A stretch of 64,000 bases of DNA from Streptomyces chartreusis NRRL 3882 (GTDB taxonomy: Bacteria > Actinomycetota > Actinomycetes > Streptomycetales > Streptomycetaceae). A program made the translations under genes and the position numbers. How positions within the stretch are numbered: position 1 is the stretch's first letter; each line of letters opens with the position of its first letter. Shown here in pieces: positions 8,802 through 17,560 of the stretch. The stretch lies in assembly GCF_900236475.1 (NCBI RefSeq), contig NZ_LT963352.1, positions 8,465,001 to 8,529,000 of the forward strand, read 5' to 3'. A model generated the notes under the pieces. It made no database searches and was not told the DNA's origin. It worked only from the letters and a program-made list of their open reading frames with translations.

Positions 8802-9778
8802 ACCTCCTCGTCACCGGCGCCGCCGGGTTCATCGGCTCCCGCTACGTCCGCGCAGCTCTCGCCCAGGACGCACCCGCCGCGCCGCGCATCACCGTGCTGG
8901 ACAAGCTCACCTACGCCGGCACCCTCGACAACCTCGAACTGACCCATCCCCGGCTGGAGTTCGTGCAGGGCGACATCTGCGACGCCGAACTGGTCGACAA
9001 GCTCATGGCCGACGCGGACCAGGTCGTGCACTTCGCCGCCGAGTCCCACGTGGACCGCTCGATCACCGGCGCGGCCGACTTCGTCCGCACCAACGTGCTG
9101 GGCACCCAGACCCTGCTGGACGCCGCCCTGCGCCACGGCGTGGGCCCCTTCGTGCACGTCTCCACCGACGAGGTCTACGGCTCCATCGACACCGGCTCGT
9201 GGCCGGAGGACCACCCGCTGCAACCGAACTCCCCGTACTCGGCCTCCAAGGCCTCCTCCGACCTGCTCGCCCTGGCCTACCACCGCACCCACGGCCTGGA
9301 CGTGCGTGTCACACGGTGCTCCAACAACTACGGCCCGCACCAGTTCCCCGAGAAGATCGTCCCGCTGTTCGTCACCAACCTCCTCGACGGCCACAAGGTG
9401 CCGCTGTACGGCGAGGGCCGCAACGTCCGCGACTGGCTGCACGTGGACGACCACTGCCTGGGCATCGACCTCGTCCGTACCAAGGGCCGGCCCGGCGAGG
9501 TCTACAACATCGGCGGCGGCACCGAGCTCACCAACAAGGAGCTCACCGGGCTGCTCCTCGACGCCTGCGGCGCGGACTGGGACCGGGTGGAGTACGTGGA
9601 GGACCGCAAGGGCCACGACCTGCGCTACTCCGTCGACTGGTCCAAGGCCCGCGACGAACTCGGCTACCGTCCCCGCCACGACTTCACCACCGGCCTCGCC
9701 GAGACCGTCGCCTGGTACCGCGACAACCGTGCCTGGTGGGAGCCCCTGAAGCAGCGCGTCGCCCAGGAGCGGGCATGA
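8798..9778 (+). CDS. rfbB: dTDP-glucose 4,6-dehydratase
   Basis: Converts dTDP-glucose to dTDP-4-keto-6-deoxyglucose with bound NAD+. The SDR Rossmann motif TGAAGFIGS (about 6-14), HFAAESHVDRS, the active-site STDEVYG and the catalytic YSASK are all present in a normal 326-residue extended SDR. It overlaps rfbA (ATGA) and rfbD (ATGA), so the three genes are translationally coupled. Confidence 0.95.
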   Translation: MNLLVTGAAGFIGSRYVRAALAQDAPAAPRITVLDKLTYAGTLDNLELTHPRLEFVQGDICDAELVDKLMADADQVVHFAAESHVDRSITGAADFVRTNVLGTQTLLDAALRHGVGPFVHVSTDEVYGSIDTGSWPEDHPLQPNSPYSASKASSDLLALAYHRTHGLDVRVTRCSNNYGPHQFPEKIVPLFVTNLLDGHKVPLYGEGRNVRDWLHVDDHCLGIDLVRTKGRPGEVYNIGGGTELTNKELTGLLLDACGADWDRVEYVEDRKGHDLRYSVDWSKARDELGYRPRHDFTTGLAETVAWYRDNRAWWEPLKQRVAQERA

Positions 9779-10662
9779 GGTGGCTGATCACCGGGGCGGG
9801 CGGAATGCTCGGCCACGACGTGGTCGAGGAGCTCACGCGGCGCGGCGAGGAGGTGGTGGGCCTGGACCGGGCGGCCCTGGACATCACCCGGCCCGGCACC
9901 GTCGAGACGGCTGTGCGCGACCACCGGCCCGACCTGGTCGTGAACTGTGCCGCCTACACGGCCGTCGACGACGCCGAGAGCGACGAGGCCCGCGCCCTGG
10001 AGATCAACGGCGACGGACCGCGACTGCTGGCCCGGGCCTGTGCCGCGCACGGCGCCCGCATGATCCACGTCTCCACGGATTACGTCTTCTCCGGCGAGGC
10101 CCGAACGACCCCCTATCCGGAGGATCATCCGACGGGCCCGCGCACCGCCTACGGCCGCACCAAGCTGGCCGGGGAGCGCGCCGTGCTGGAGGAACTGCCC
10201 GGGGCGAGCGCGGTCGTGCGCACGGCTTGGCTCTACGGGGTCCACGGCGCTAACTTCGTGCGGACCATGATCGGTCTGGAAGCCCGCCGCGACACCCTCG
10301 ACGTCGTCGACGACCAGCGCGGGCAGCCCACGTGGAGCGCGGACGTCGCCGAGCGGATCGCCGACCTCGGCGTACGGCTCGGCCCGGACGCGCACGGCGT
10401 CTTCCACGCCACCAATTCCGGCGAGGCCACCTGGTACGAGCTGGCCCGCGAGGTGTTCGCCCTCGTCGGCGCCGACCCGGACCGGGTGCGCCCCACCACC
10501 AGCGCGGCTTTCCCCCGGCCCGCGCCCCGCCCGGCGTACAGCGCCCTCGCGCACCGCCGGTGGCAGGAGATCGGCCTGCCGCTGCCGCGCGACTGGCGCT
10601 CCGCCCTGCACGAAGCACTGCCCCGCATCCGCAAGGAAGGTCTCCCTCGTGAAACGCCATGA
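9775..10662 (+). CDS. rfbD: dTDP-4-dehydrorhamnose reductase
   Basis: Last step of dTDP-L-rhamnose synthesis, NADPH-dependent reduction of the 4-keto group. The N-terminal TGAGGMLGHDVVE, the NCAAYTAVDDAE motif, STDYVFSG and the catalytic YGRTKLAGE are typical of RmlD. The length of 295 residues is normal. It starts within the rfbB stop and its last 14 bp overlap the following methyltransferase gene. Confidence 0.95.
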   Translation: MRWLITGAGGMLGHDVVEELTRRGEEVVGLDRAALDITRPGTVETAVRDHRPDLVVNCAAYTAVDDAESDEARALEINGDGPRLLARACAAHGARMIHVSTDYVFSGEARTTPYPEDHPTGPRTAYGRTKLAGERAVLEELPGASAVVRTAWLYGVHGANFVRTMIGLEARRDTLDVVDDQRGQPTWSADVAERIADLGVRLGPDAHGVFHATNSGEATWYELAREVFALVGADPDRVRPTTSAAFPRPAPRPAYSALAHRRWQEIGLPLPRDWRSALHEALPRIRKEGLPRETP

Positions 10663-11452
10663 GTTCCTCCGGGAACTGCACAAGGTCAGCGCCAATCGCA
10701 ACTACCTGGAGATCGGCGTCAACGACGGGCGCAGCCTGACGCTGTCCCGCGTCCCCAGCATCGCGATCGACCCCGCCTTCAAGGTGGTCTCGGAGCTGAG
10801 GTGCGACGTCCACCTGGTGAAGGCCACCAGCGACGACTTCTTCGCGCGTGACAATCCGCTCCAGCACCTCAAGGGCGGCCGTCACCCGCTGCGCAACCTG
10901 CGCCGCGGCCGCAGCCCGATCGGCTACTGGCGCCGCACGACGCTGGACCTGTCGTTCATCGACGGCATGCACCTGTTCGAGTTCGCGCTGCGCGACTTCA
11001 TGAACGTCGAGAAGTACTCGGACTGGGCCAGCGTGATCGTCCTCGACGACATGCTGCCGCGCAGCATCGACGAGGCGGCCCGGGACCGGCACACCAACGC
11101 CTGGACCGGTGACGTCTACAAGATCACCGAGGTGCTGGCGCGCTACCGCCCCGACCTGGTCACGGTGCAGGTGGACACCGCCCCCACCGGCCAGCTCGTC
11201 GTCTTCGGCGCGGACCCGAACAACCGGGTCCTGCACGACAAGTACGACGAGATCATGGCCGAGTACAAGGTCCCCGACCCCCAGAAGGTCCCCGAGGCGA
11301 TCCTGGAGCGGGCCGGTGCGGTACGCCCCGAGACCCTCCTGGAAGCCGGCTTCTGGCGCCCCCTCACCCACGCCCGCAACCGCGGCCTGCCCCGCTCCGT
11401 CGGCTGGGAGCCCCTGCGCAAGGCCCTGGAACAGGTGGGCGTCAGCCGCTGA
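10649..11452 (+). CDS. Class I SAM-dependent methyltransferase (Methyltransf_24-like)
   Basis: A 267-residue protein with NYLEIGVNDGRSL as SAM-binding motif I (about 19-31), LDLSFIDGMHLFEFALRD and VIVLDDMLPR as later Rossmann strands. This pattern is seen in methyltransferases of glycan and antibiotic gene clusters. GTG start, overlapping rfbD by 14 bp, so it belongs to the rhamnose operon and may modify the sugar, the polymer terminus or a carrier. The acceptor is unknown. Confidence 0.75.
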   Translation: MKRHEFLRELHKVSANRNYLEIGVNDGRSLTLSRVPSIAIDPAFKVVSELRCDVHLVKATSDDFFARDNPLQHLKGGRHPLRNLRRGRSPIGYWRRTTLDLSFIDGMHLFEFALRDFMNVEKYSDWASVIVLDDMLPRSIDEAARDRHTNAWTGDVYKITEVLARYRPDLVTVQVDTAPTGQLVVFGADPNNRVLHDKYDEIMAEYKVPDPQKVPEAILERAGAVRPETLLEAGFWRPLTHARNRGLPRSVGWEPLRKALEQVGVSR

Positions 11453-12082
11453 GCCCTCCGGCACCGGCCGCTGCCCGGCGGCGGCCGGCGCCGACTGCTT
11501 GACGCCCTGCGCGCCGAGGTGAGTCTCCCGAGTCAGCCCTCTGCCGACCGGCTGCCGCGCCGGGCTCCGCGCCCTCGCAGCCTCCGGCGTGTCGCCTGCG
11601 CTGCGCGGACGGGCCTGCGGGTGTCGGGGCGTTGCACGGGCCTCGATCCCCGTGATGTGTGCGCCGGGCGGCCTGGCCGTACGGCGTGCGTCGCGTGCGC
11701 CGCGCGGGGCGTTGGGCAGCCGGTCGTACGGCGTGTCGTGGGCGCCGCGCGGACCGGACCTGCGGCGTGTCGAGGAAGTGAGCCTCTCCGTGCCACGGCG
11801 GGCGCCGGCCTCAAGCACTGCGCGCCGCACGAGGTGCGGGCCGGCGAGGCCGCCCCGCACCTCGTGCGGCGGCGTTCGCAGGGCCGGGGCGCGTGGCCCG
11901 CGCACGCCAGGCCGGGAACCTCGTGCTCGCACGGATGCTGCACCGCCGCACCGGCCCGCGCCTGCCCGACCTCGATCGTCCCGAGCCCGGCACGACCCCG
12001 TCAGACCCCTCTGGACCGGCCCCGGGCGATGCGCGCCCCGTCCGGGCCCGCAACGCCCCGCGTGCCGAAGCGGAAGCCGACG
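11453..12082. other. 630-bp gene-free stretch with degenerate repeats
   Basis: Between two convergent transcription units. All frames are open only because stops are rare at this GC; translations look random and I call no gene. The stretch contains loosely repeated units built on CGGCGTGTCG and GCGCCGCGCGG (around 11586, 11686, 11725 and 11769) and a long hairpin, listed separately. Confidence 0.6.
11823..11871. terminator. Long perfect hairpin, probable bidirectional terminator
   Basis: An 18-bp arm beginning CGCCGCACGAGGTG is exactly complementary to a second arm 13 nt away (11823-11840 with 11854-11871). It lies between the convergent rfbABD-methyltransferase and GT2-rfbC operons, so it can stop both. 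No T-run. Confidence 0.6.
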
Positions 12083-12691
12083 TCAGCCGTCCCGCCGCCC
12101 GCCCCGCAGCTCCTCGTAGTACGCCAGGCAGGCCTCGTACGACGGCAACAAGCCCTGGCGTTCCGCCTCGGCCAGGGTCGGGGCCTGGTCGTCCTTCGGG
12201 GAGAGGAGCGGCTCGATTCCGTCGGGCCACTCGATGCCCAGGGCCGGGTCGAGCGGGTGGATGCCGTGTTCGCGTTCCGGGGCGTAGCCGGCCGAGCACA
12301 GGTACACCACCGTCGCGTCGTCCGTCAGGGCCATGAACGCGTGGCCCAGCCCCTCCGCGAGGAACACCGCGTGCCGGGTGTCCTCGTCGAGCCGTACGGC
12401 CTCCCACCGGCGGTAGGTGGGGGAGCCCACGCGGATGTCGATCACCACGTCCAGGACGGCACCGCGCACACACGTGACGTACTTGGCCTGGCTGGGCGGC
12501 ACATCCGCGAAGTGCACACCCCGCAGCACGCCCCGCCGGGAGACCGAGCAGTTGGCCTGGGCCAGGGACAGGTCGTAGCCCGTGGCCTCACGGAACTCCG
12601 CACCCCGGTACCACTCGTGGAAGCTGCCCCGGTCGTCCGGGAAGACCTTGGGCTCCAGAACCCAGGCGCCCTCTATCCCCAGTGGTCGCAT
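12083..12691 (-). CDS. rfbC: dTDP-4-dehydrorhamnose 3,5-epimerase
   Basis: Cupin-fold epimerase of dTDP-L-rhamnose synthesis, 202 residues. FPDDRGSFHEWY, the QANCSVSRRGVLRGVHF motif with the catalytic His, and LGHAFMAL are present; the later YLCSAGYAPEREHGIHPLDP segment is the normal substrate-binding part. The start ATG lies 4 bp after the stop of the upstream glycosyltransferase gene, so both form one operon facing the rest of the pathway. A longer in-frame extension upstream is antisense-like and overlaps the glycosyltransferase. Confidence 0.93.
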   Translation of the reverse strand: MRPLGIEGAWVLEPKVFPDDRGSFHEWYRGAEFREATGYDLSLAQANCSVSRRGVLRGVHFADVPPSQAKYVTCVRGAVLDVVIDIRVGSPTYRRWEAVRLDEDTRHAVFLAEGLGHAFMALTDDATVVYLCSAGYAPEREHGIHPLDPALGIEWPDGIEPLLSPKDDQAPTLAEAERQGLLPSYEACLAYYEELRGGRRDG

Positions 12692-12695
12692 GCTG

Positions 12696-14636
12696 TCACT
12701 GCCCTCCGATCCTGAGACGGGAAACCTTCCGGCGCGCGGCACCGAGCACCCGCCGCGCACGCCGCGCCACCCGCAGCGCGACACCGGGCTGCGGCACGGG
12801 CGCCACCCGCACCCGGCCGCCCGACGCGCGCAGCGCGAACGGCAGCCCGGTGTACGGCGGCCGGGCCGTGTCCGGGGCCAGGCACAGGGCCACCCGCCAG
12901 ACGCCGCGCGAGATGCCCTGCGCGGGCAGGGCCGCCGCCAGCACCGCCCCCGTCCCGTCCGTGGCGGGGGAGAGCGTGCCGGGCGTCTCGATCATCTGCT
13001 GGGGGGAGACGAGCCGCAGCCGCACCTCGGTGTCGCCGGGGACGTACAGCGGAAGCCGTACACGCACCTGGTCATCGGTGACGGTGACGGCGGACTGCTG
13101 CACGCGGCCCAGCCCGAGCCGCTTGCCCCGCGTGCCGAGCTCCAGGGAGAGGTTGCCGTGCGGCTCCGTCCAGTACGGCAGCGCCGGACGCCCCCCGACG
13201 ACCCCGGCATCCGGTGTGGGCCGGCTCGCCATCGGCGCCGGACCCAGCCGGCATTCCTTGGTCCAGCCGCCCAGCTTGACCCGGACGAGCGCGTCCCAGA
13301 CGCCGTCCTTCGGCAGGTCGGCCGGATCGACGGTGGCGGTCGCCCGCAGCACGAACCGGACTCCCTCGCCGTCCTCGACGGGCACGGTCTCGCGGGTGAA
13401 CCGCACGGGCTGGAAGTACTGCGCGGCACTGGACCGCTCCCGCAGCAGCAGGTCGGCGGTGGCCTGACCGAAGCGCGCGGCGGTCTGCGAGGCCACCCAC
13501 TCCACCGCCTCCGTGACGTCCTTGGGCGCGTCGTCCAGCGGTGTCGCCTCGGCGTCGGCCGGGAAGGTCATCGGCTCGCCGCCGGAGGTGTACTCCGCCG
13601 TGAAGCCGATGCTGAGGGAGCCGTCCCGCCACTCCACGTGTCCGGGGGCCGCCTTGGGAGCGACACCGGCCTCCCACTCGGCGAAGGACACGACGTCGTC
13701 GTACCGGTCGGCCGCGGTCAGCGCGGCGACGACCTGCTGCGTGGGCTGGAGCCCGGCCGCGACGCCGGGACCGAACCGCTCCACGACGACCTCGTGGATC
13801 TCGGCGAACAGCTCCCTGCGGTAGTCGTCCGGCAGCTTCAGGAACCGCCGGGCCCGCAGCCGCTCGACCATCTCCACGCGCAGCCAGCGCCGGAAGAGCT
13901 TGTCGCGCACCGGCCCGGGCTCGGTGTACCGCTCGACGACGTCGAGGGCCTCACGGAGGTTCTTGAAGTAGCCGACCGGATCGAAGCGCTCGAAACCGGC
14001 GTTGGAGCCGTCGTCCCGCCGGAGGTGGTAGTAGCAGACGTAGTCGCTGAGCACGGAGACGTTCTCCGCGCGCAGATACGCCTCGGCGATGAAGACGTGG
14101 TCCTCCAGGCGCCGTCTGCCCTCCGGGAAGCGCAGGCCGATGCGGTCCAGGAAGGCACGGCGGAACATCTTGTGCGGGGTGAGGCTGTCGATGAGCGGTG
14201 CGTTCTCGACGGTGGCGCGCGGATGGTTGCGGCGGAACAGCTCCACCGGCACCCCGCGGCCCTTGCCGGCCATCTTGCCCACGACGACATCGGCGCCGTG
14301 GGCCACGCCGTAGTCGTACATCCGCTCCAGGGCCTCGTCGCCCAGGTAGTCGTCGTTGTCGACGAACATGACGAACTCGCCGCGGGAGGCCTCGATGCCC
14401 ACGTTGCGGGGCTTGCCCGACCAGCCGGAGTTCTCCTGGTGGATGACCTTCACCCGGGGGTCCTCGGCGGCGAGCGCGTCGAGCCGGGCCGGCGTCTCGT
14501 CGGTCGAGCCGTCGTCGACGAAGATCACCTCGTACTCGTCGGGAGGCAGCGACTGCCTCTGGAGCGAGGCGATGCAGTCCTCGATGTAGATCCCCGGGTT
14601 GTACACGGGGACGATGACGCTGACCTTGACCGGCAT
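12696..14636 (-). CDS. GT2 family glycosyltransferase with long C-terminal extension (TarP/TarS-like layout)
   Basis: A 646-residue inverting glycosyltransferase. The GT-A catalytic domain occupies about 1-230 (VSVIVPVYNPG, FVDDGSTDE, FVDNDDYL as the metal/nucleotide-binding acidic motif, and RRLEDHVF). About 400 further residues are rich in beta structure and end in a basic tail (ARRARRVLGAARRKVSRL) that may sit on the membrane. The same layout occurs in wall teichoic acid glycosyltransferases. Neighbouring rhamnose genes suggest a cell-surface rhamnosyl or related transfer; donor and acceptor are inferred only. Confidence 0.8.
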   Translation of the reverse strand: MPVKVSVIVPVYNPGIYIEDCIASLQRQSLPPDEYEVIFVDDGSTDETPARLDALAAEDPRVKVIHQENSGWSGKPRNVGIEASRGEFVMFVDNDDYLGDEALERMYDYGVAHGADVVVGKMAGKGRGVPVELFRRNHPRATVENAPLIDSLTPHKMFRRAFLDRIGLRFPEGRRRLEDHVFIAEAYLRAENVSVLSDYVCYYHLRRDDGSNAGFERFDPVGYFKNLREALDVVERYTEPGPVRDKLFRRWLRVEMVERLRARRFLKLPDDYRRELFAEIHEVVVERFGPGVAAGLQPTQQVVAALTAADRYDDVVSFAEWEAGVAPKAAPGHVEWRDGSLSIGFTAEYTSGGEPMTFPADAEATPLDDAPKDVTEAVEWVASQTAARFGQATADLLLRERSSAAQYFQPVRFTRETVPVEDGEGVRFVLRATATVDPADLPKDGVWDALVRVKLGGWTKECRLGPAPMASRPTPDAGVVGGRPALPYWTEPHGNLSLELGTRGKRLGLGRVQQSAVTVTDDQVRVRLPLYVPGDTEVRLRLVSPQQMIETPGTLSPATDGTGAVLAAALPAQGISRGVWRVALCLAPDTARPPYTGLPFALRASGGRVRVAPVPQPGVALRVARRARRVLGAARRKVSRLRIGGQ

Positions 14637-14846
14637 CGGGTTTCCGGGCCCCTTCGGGTCGCTTGCCGTAGACGTCCTGTTGTACTGCGCGTTGCCCGAT
14701 GCTAACCCGGTCGGCGACGCAGCCTCACCTTTCGAGACCGGGCCGTGATCATCTCCGCCGCCGGAGCAACTGAGCTGCCCAGTCCGTCTGTTTCAAGGTC
14801 GACCGGGTTCCCGGACGGGGCGGTGGAACGCCTCTAGGGTGAGGAT

Positions 14847-15356
14847 GTGCGCCTGCTTTTCATGTCGGATACTCACCTGCCCAAGCGGGCCAAGGTCCTG
14901 CCCGCCCCCCTGCTGGCCGAACTCCCGCACGCCGACGTCGTGTTCCACGCCGGCGACTGGGTCGACACGGCCACCCTCGACCTGCTGGAGGACCGCTGCC
15001 GCAGGCTCGTCGGCGTGTACGGCAACAACGACGGGCCGGACCTGCGGGCCCGGCTGCCCGAGGTGGCGTACGCGGAACTGGGCGGGCTGCGCTTCGGCGT
15101 GATCCACGAGACCGGCCCCGCCCAGGGCCGGGAGAAGCGCTGCGCCGCCCGCTTCCCCGACCTCGACGTGCTGGTCTTCGGCCACAGCCACATCCCCTGG
15201 GACACCACGGCCCCGACCGGCCTGCGCCTGCTCAACCCGGGTTCGCCGACGGACCGCCGCCGCCAGCCCCACTGCACGTACCTGACCGCCACCGTCGCCG
15301 ACGGCCGGCTCACCGACGTGGAACTGCACCGGCTGCCGCCCCGCACACCCCGCTGA
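14847..15356 (+). CDS. YfcE/MJ0936-type metallophosphoesterase
   Basis: A 169-residue calcineurin-like phosphodiesterase with the full metal ligand set: SDTHLP (6-11), HAGDW (about 35), GNND (about 59), IHETG and GHSHIPW (about 110). Small enzymes of this type cleave cyclic nucleotides or model phosphodiesters in the cytoplasm; the natural substrate is usually unknown. GTG start lies just after TAGGGTGAGG; the TAGGGT could be a -10 box placing the transcription start at or near the GTG (possibly leaderless). Monocistronic. Confidence 0.85.
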   Translation: MRLLFMSDTHLPKRAKVLPAPLLAELPHADVVFHAGDWVDTATLDLLEDRCRRLVGVYGNNDGPDLRARLPEVAYAELGGLRFGVIHETGPAQGREKRCAARFPDLDVLVFGHSHIPWDTTAPTGLRLLNPGSPTDRRRQPHCTYLTATVADGRLTDVELHRLPPRTPR

Positions 15357-15405
15357 CTCCGGCCGGGCCCGGCCGCCCGGGGAACCGCCGTGACATGATC
15401 GGCCC

Positions 15406-16221
15406 ATGGCGCAGGACAAGGGATACCTCCTGGACAACCGGCAGGCCGAGGCCGGGACCCGCTTCGACGCGCTGGCCGCTCTCTTCGACGCCTCGACGTT
15501 CCGCCACTTCGAGCAGGTCGGCGTCGCCGAGGGGTGGCACTGCTGGGAGGTCGGGGCCGGCGGACCGAGTGTCGCCGCGTGGCTCCGCGAGCGCGTCGGA
15601 CCGGGCGGGCGCGTGCTCGCCACGGACATCGACGTGTCCTGGACGGAGGCTGCCGCCACCGAGGGTGTCGAGGTGCTCCGCCACGACGTCGGCCGCGACG
15701 AACCCCCGGCCGGGCCCTTCGACCTGATCCACGCCCGCCTCGTCCTGGTCCACGTGACCGGGCGCGACGCCGCGCTGCGCACGCTGGTCCAGTCGTTGCG
15801 CCCCGGTGGCGTGCTGCTGGTCGAGGACGCCGACCCCGCGCTCCAGCCGCTGATCTGCCCCGACGAGTACGGCCCCGAGCAGGAGCTGGCCAACCGGCTC
15901 CGCAGCGGCTTCCGCCGGCTGCTGCGGCAGCGTGGTGCCGACCTGGCCTACGGCCGCAGGCTGCCGCGACTGCTGCGCGAGGCCGGCCTCGCCGAGGTCG
16001 AGGCCGACGCCTACTTCCCGATCACCTCGCCCGCCTGCGACGTCCTGGAGGCGGCCACGGTCCGGCAGGTGCGGGACCAGCTCGTCGCCGAGGGCCTCGC
16101 CACGGACGAGGAGATCGAGCGGCACCTCGCCAGTGTCGAGGCGGGGCGCCTCGACCTCGCGACCTCACCGATGATCTCGGCCTGGGGCCGACGGCCCGTC
16201 GACGACGGCTCGCGGTCCTGA
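15406..16221 (+). CDS. SAM-dependent methyltransferase (UbiE/Methyltransf_25-like)
   Basis: A 271-residue methyltransferase. CWEVGAGGPSVAAWL is SAM motif I (about 46-60), VLATDID the acidic loop, and LVQSLRPGGVLLVEDADP the later motif. Similar proteins methylate small molecules; nothing around it fixes the substrate. Its last 57 bp overlap the 3' end of the converging XdhC-type gene. Confidence 0.85.
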   Translation: MAQDKGYLLDNRQAEAGTRFDALAALFDASTFRHFEQVGVAEGWHCWEVGAGGPSVAAWLRERVGPGGRVLATDIDVSWTEAAATEGVEVLRHDVGRDEPPAGPFDLIHARLVLVHVTGRDAALRTLVQSLRPGGVLLVEDADPALQPLICPDEYGPEQELANRLRSGFRRLLRQRGADLAYGRRLPRLLREAGLAEVEADAYFPITSPACDVLEAATVRQVRDQLVAEGLATDEEIERHLASVEAGRLDLATSPMISAWGRRPVDDGSRS

Positions 16222-17328
16222 CTCACCGGGGGCGGGGCGATGCACCGCTCCCTGAGTGGCGGTGAGCGGCGCCCCGCTGCCGCCCCAGCGCAACGCGATG
16301 ATCTCCGCGGCGACGGACACCGCCACCTCCTCGGGCGTACGGGCCCCGAGGTCGAGCCCGACCGGTGAGCGCAGCCGGGACAGCTCCCGCTCGGTGAGCC
16401 CGGCCTCGGCCAGCCGCTCCGCCCGGTCGGCGTGGGTACGGCGGCTGCCCATCGCCCCGATGTAGGCGGCGGGCCGGCGCAGTGCCTCCTGGAGCAGCGG
16501 CACGTCGAACTTGGGGTCGTGCGTGAGGACGCAGACGACCGTGCGCTCGTCGGTGTCCGTGTCCCGCAGATAGCGGTGCGGCCACTCGGCGACCACCTCG
16601 ACACCCTGGGGGAAGCGCCGGGGCGTGGCGAAGACGGGGCGGGCGTCACAGACGGTGACCCGGTAGCCGAGGAAGTCCCCGATGCGGGCGACGGCCGCCG
16701 CGTAGTCGATCGCGCCGAAGACCAGCATCCGCGGTGGGGGTGCGAAGGACTGGAGGAACACGGTGACGGAGTCCTCGCGGCGCTGCCCCTGAGGCCCGTA
16801 GTGCCGCAGGCCGGTGGCGCCGAGAGCGAGCTCGCCGCGCGCGTCGGCGGTGACGGCCGCGTCCAGGCCGCTCCCGCCCAGCGTGCCCGACACCCGGTCC
16901 GGCCGGACGGCGAGCGCCGCCCCGCGCGGTGCCGGGCCGTCGGTCACCGTCGCCACGGTCACCGGCTTTCCTTCCGCGACGCGGTCCACGACCGTGCCGA
17001 AGGCGGGATCCAGCTCAGGCGTGACGGGCCGCACGAGCAGCGTGATCTCGCCGCCGCAGGTCAGGCCGACGGCGAAGGCGTCCTCGTCGCTGTAGCCGAA
17101 GGTCTCCAGCCGGGCCTCGCCGCTCGCCACGACCTCCTGCGCCAGTCCGAAAACCGCGCCCTCGACGCAGCCCCCGGACACACTGCCCACGACCTCCTCG
17201 TCCGGACCCACCGCCATCGCCGCGCCCGGGTCGCGCGGCGCACTGCGGCTGACCTCGACGACCGTCGCCAGGCCGAACGGGAGCCCGGCGGCGTACCAGC
17301 GGCCGAGCACCGGGAGGATGTCACGCAC
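16165..17328 (-). CDS. XdhC/CoxI family protein
   Basis: A 387-residue protein with the N-terminal XdhC_CoxI domain (about 10-75, SVSGGCVEGAV) and the C-terminal Rossmann XdhC_C domain (about 200-340, VFGAIDYAAAVARIGDFLGYRVTVCDAR and AYIGAMGSRRTHADR). Family members load or sulfurate the molybdenum cofactor for xanthine dehydrogenase or CO dehydrogenase. The Cys in SGGCVEG is the conserved one. No molybdoenzyme genes are next to it here. It overlaps the converging methyltransferase by 57 bp. Confidence 0.88.
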   Translation of the reverse strand: MRDILPVLGRWYAAGLPFGLATVVEVSRSAPRDPGAAMAVGPDEEVVGSVSGGCVEGAVFGLAQEVVASGEARLETFGYSDEDAFAVGLTCGGEITLLVRPVTPELDPAFGTVVDRVAEGKPVTVATVTDGPAPRGAALAVRPDRVSGTLGGSGLDAAVTADARGELALGATGLRHYGPQGQRREDSVTVFLQSFAPPPRMLVFGAIDYAAAVARIGDFLGYRVTVCDARPVFATPRRFPQGVEVVAEWPHRYLRDTDTDERTVVCVLTHDPKFDVPLLQEALRRPAAYIGAMGSRRTHADRAERLAEAGLTERELSRLRSPVGLDLGARTPEEVAVSVAAEIIALRWGGSGAPLTATQGAVHRPAPGESGPRAVVDGPSAPGRDHR

Positions 17329-17449
17329 GACCAGCTCCTTCCACGCAGCCCACCGGGTTCCCCGCCGGCGGAAAATCCGTTGTGGCCCACCGGGCCGGTC
17401 TGCTGCACTGCACGGGTCGACGACGTCACCGAGTCCCGAGGAGCCTCAG

Positions 17450-17560
17450 ATGCGCACTGCGTCCATGTCCCCCCAGACAGGAACGGCTCTCTCTCCGAAG
17501 GACATGACGCTTCGTGCACTTGCTCAACCTCGGCATTCTCGCCCATGTCGACGCAGGTAA
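17450..17560 (+). promoter_or_regulatory. Leader ORF (36 codons) overlapping the ribosomal-protection gene start
   Basis: An ATG preceded by an ideal GAGGAG at 7-nt spacing opens an ORF starting MRTASMSPQTGTALSPKDM and ending in an Arg-rich HSRPCRRR tail; it stops 47 bp inside the downstream CDS in another frame. Its codons are unusually poor in G/C third positions (ACT, ACA, GCT, CTT, CGT), unlike a Streptomyces gene. The start of the resistance-type CDS itself has only a distant GAAGGA. This arrangement fits translational coupling or attenuation of the ribosomal protection gene, but this is inference. Confidence 0.4.

Noticed and set aside
11519..12715. Plus-strand 398-codon ORF in the rhamnose spacer
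   Set aside because: Random composition and antisense to rfbC over much of its length.
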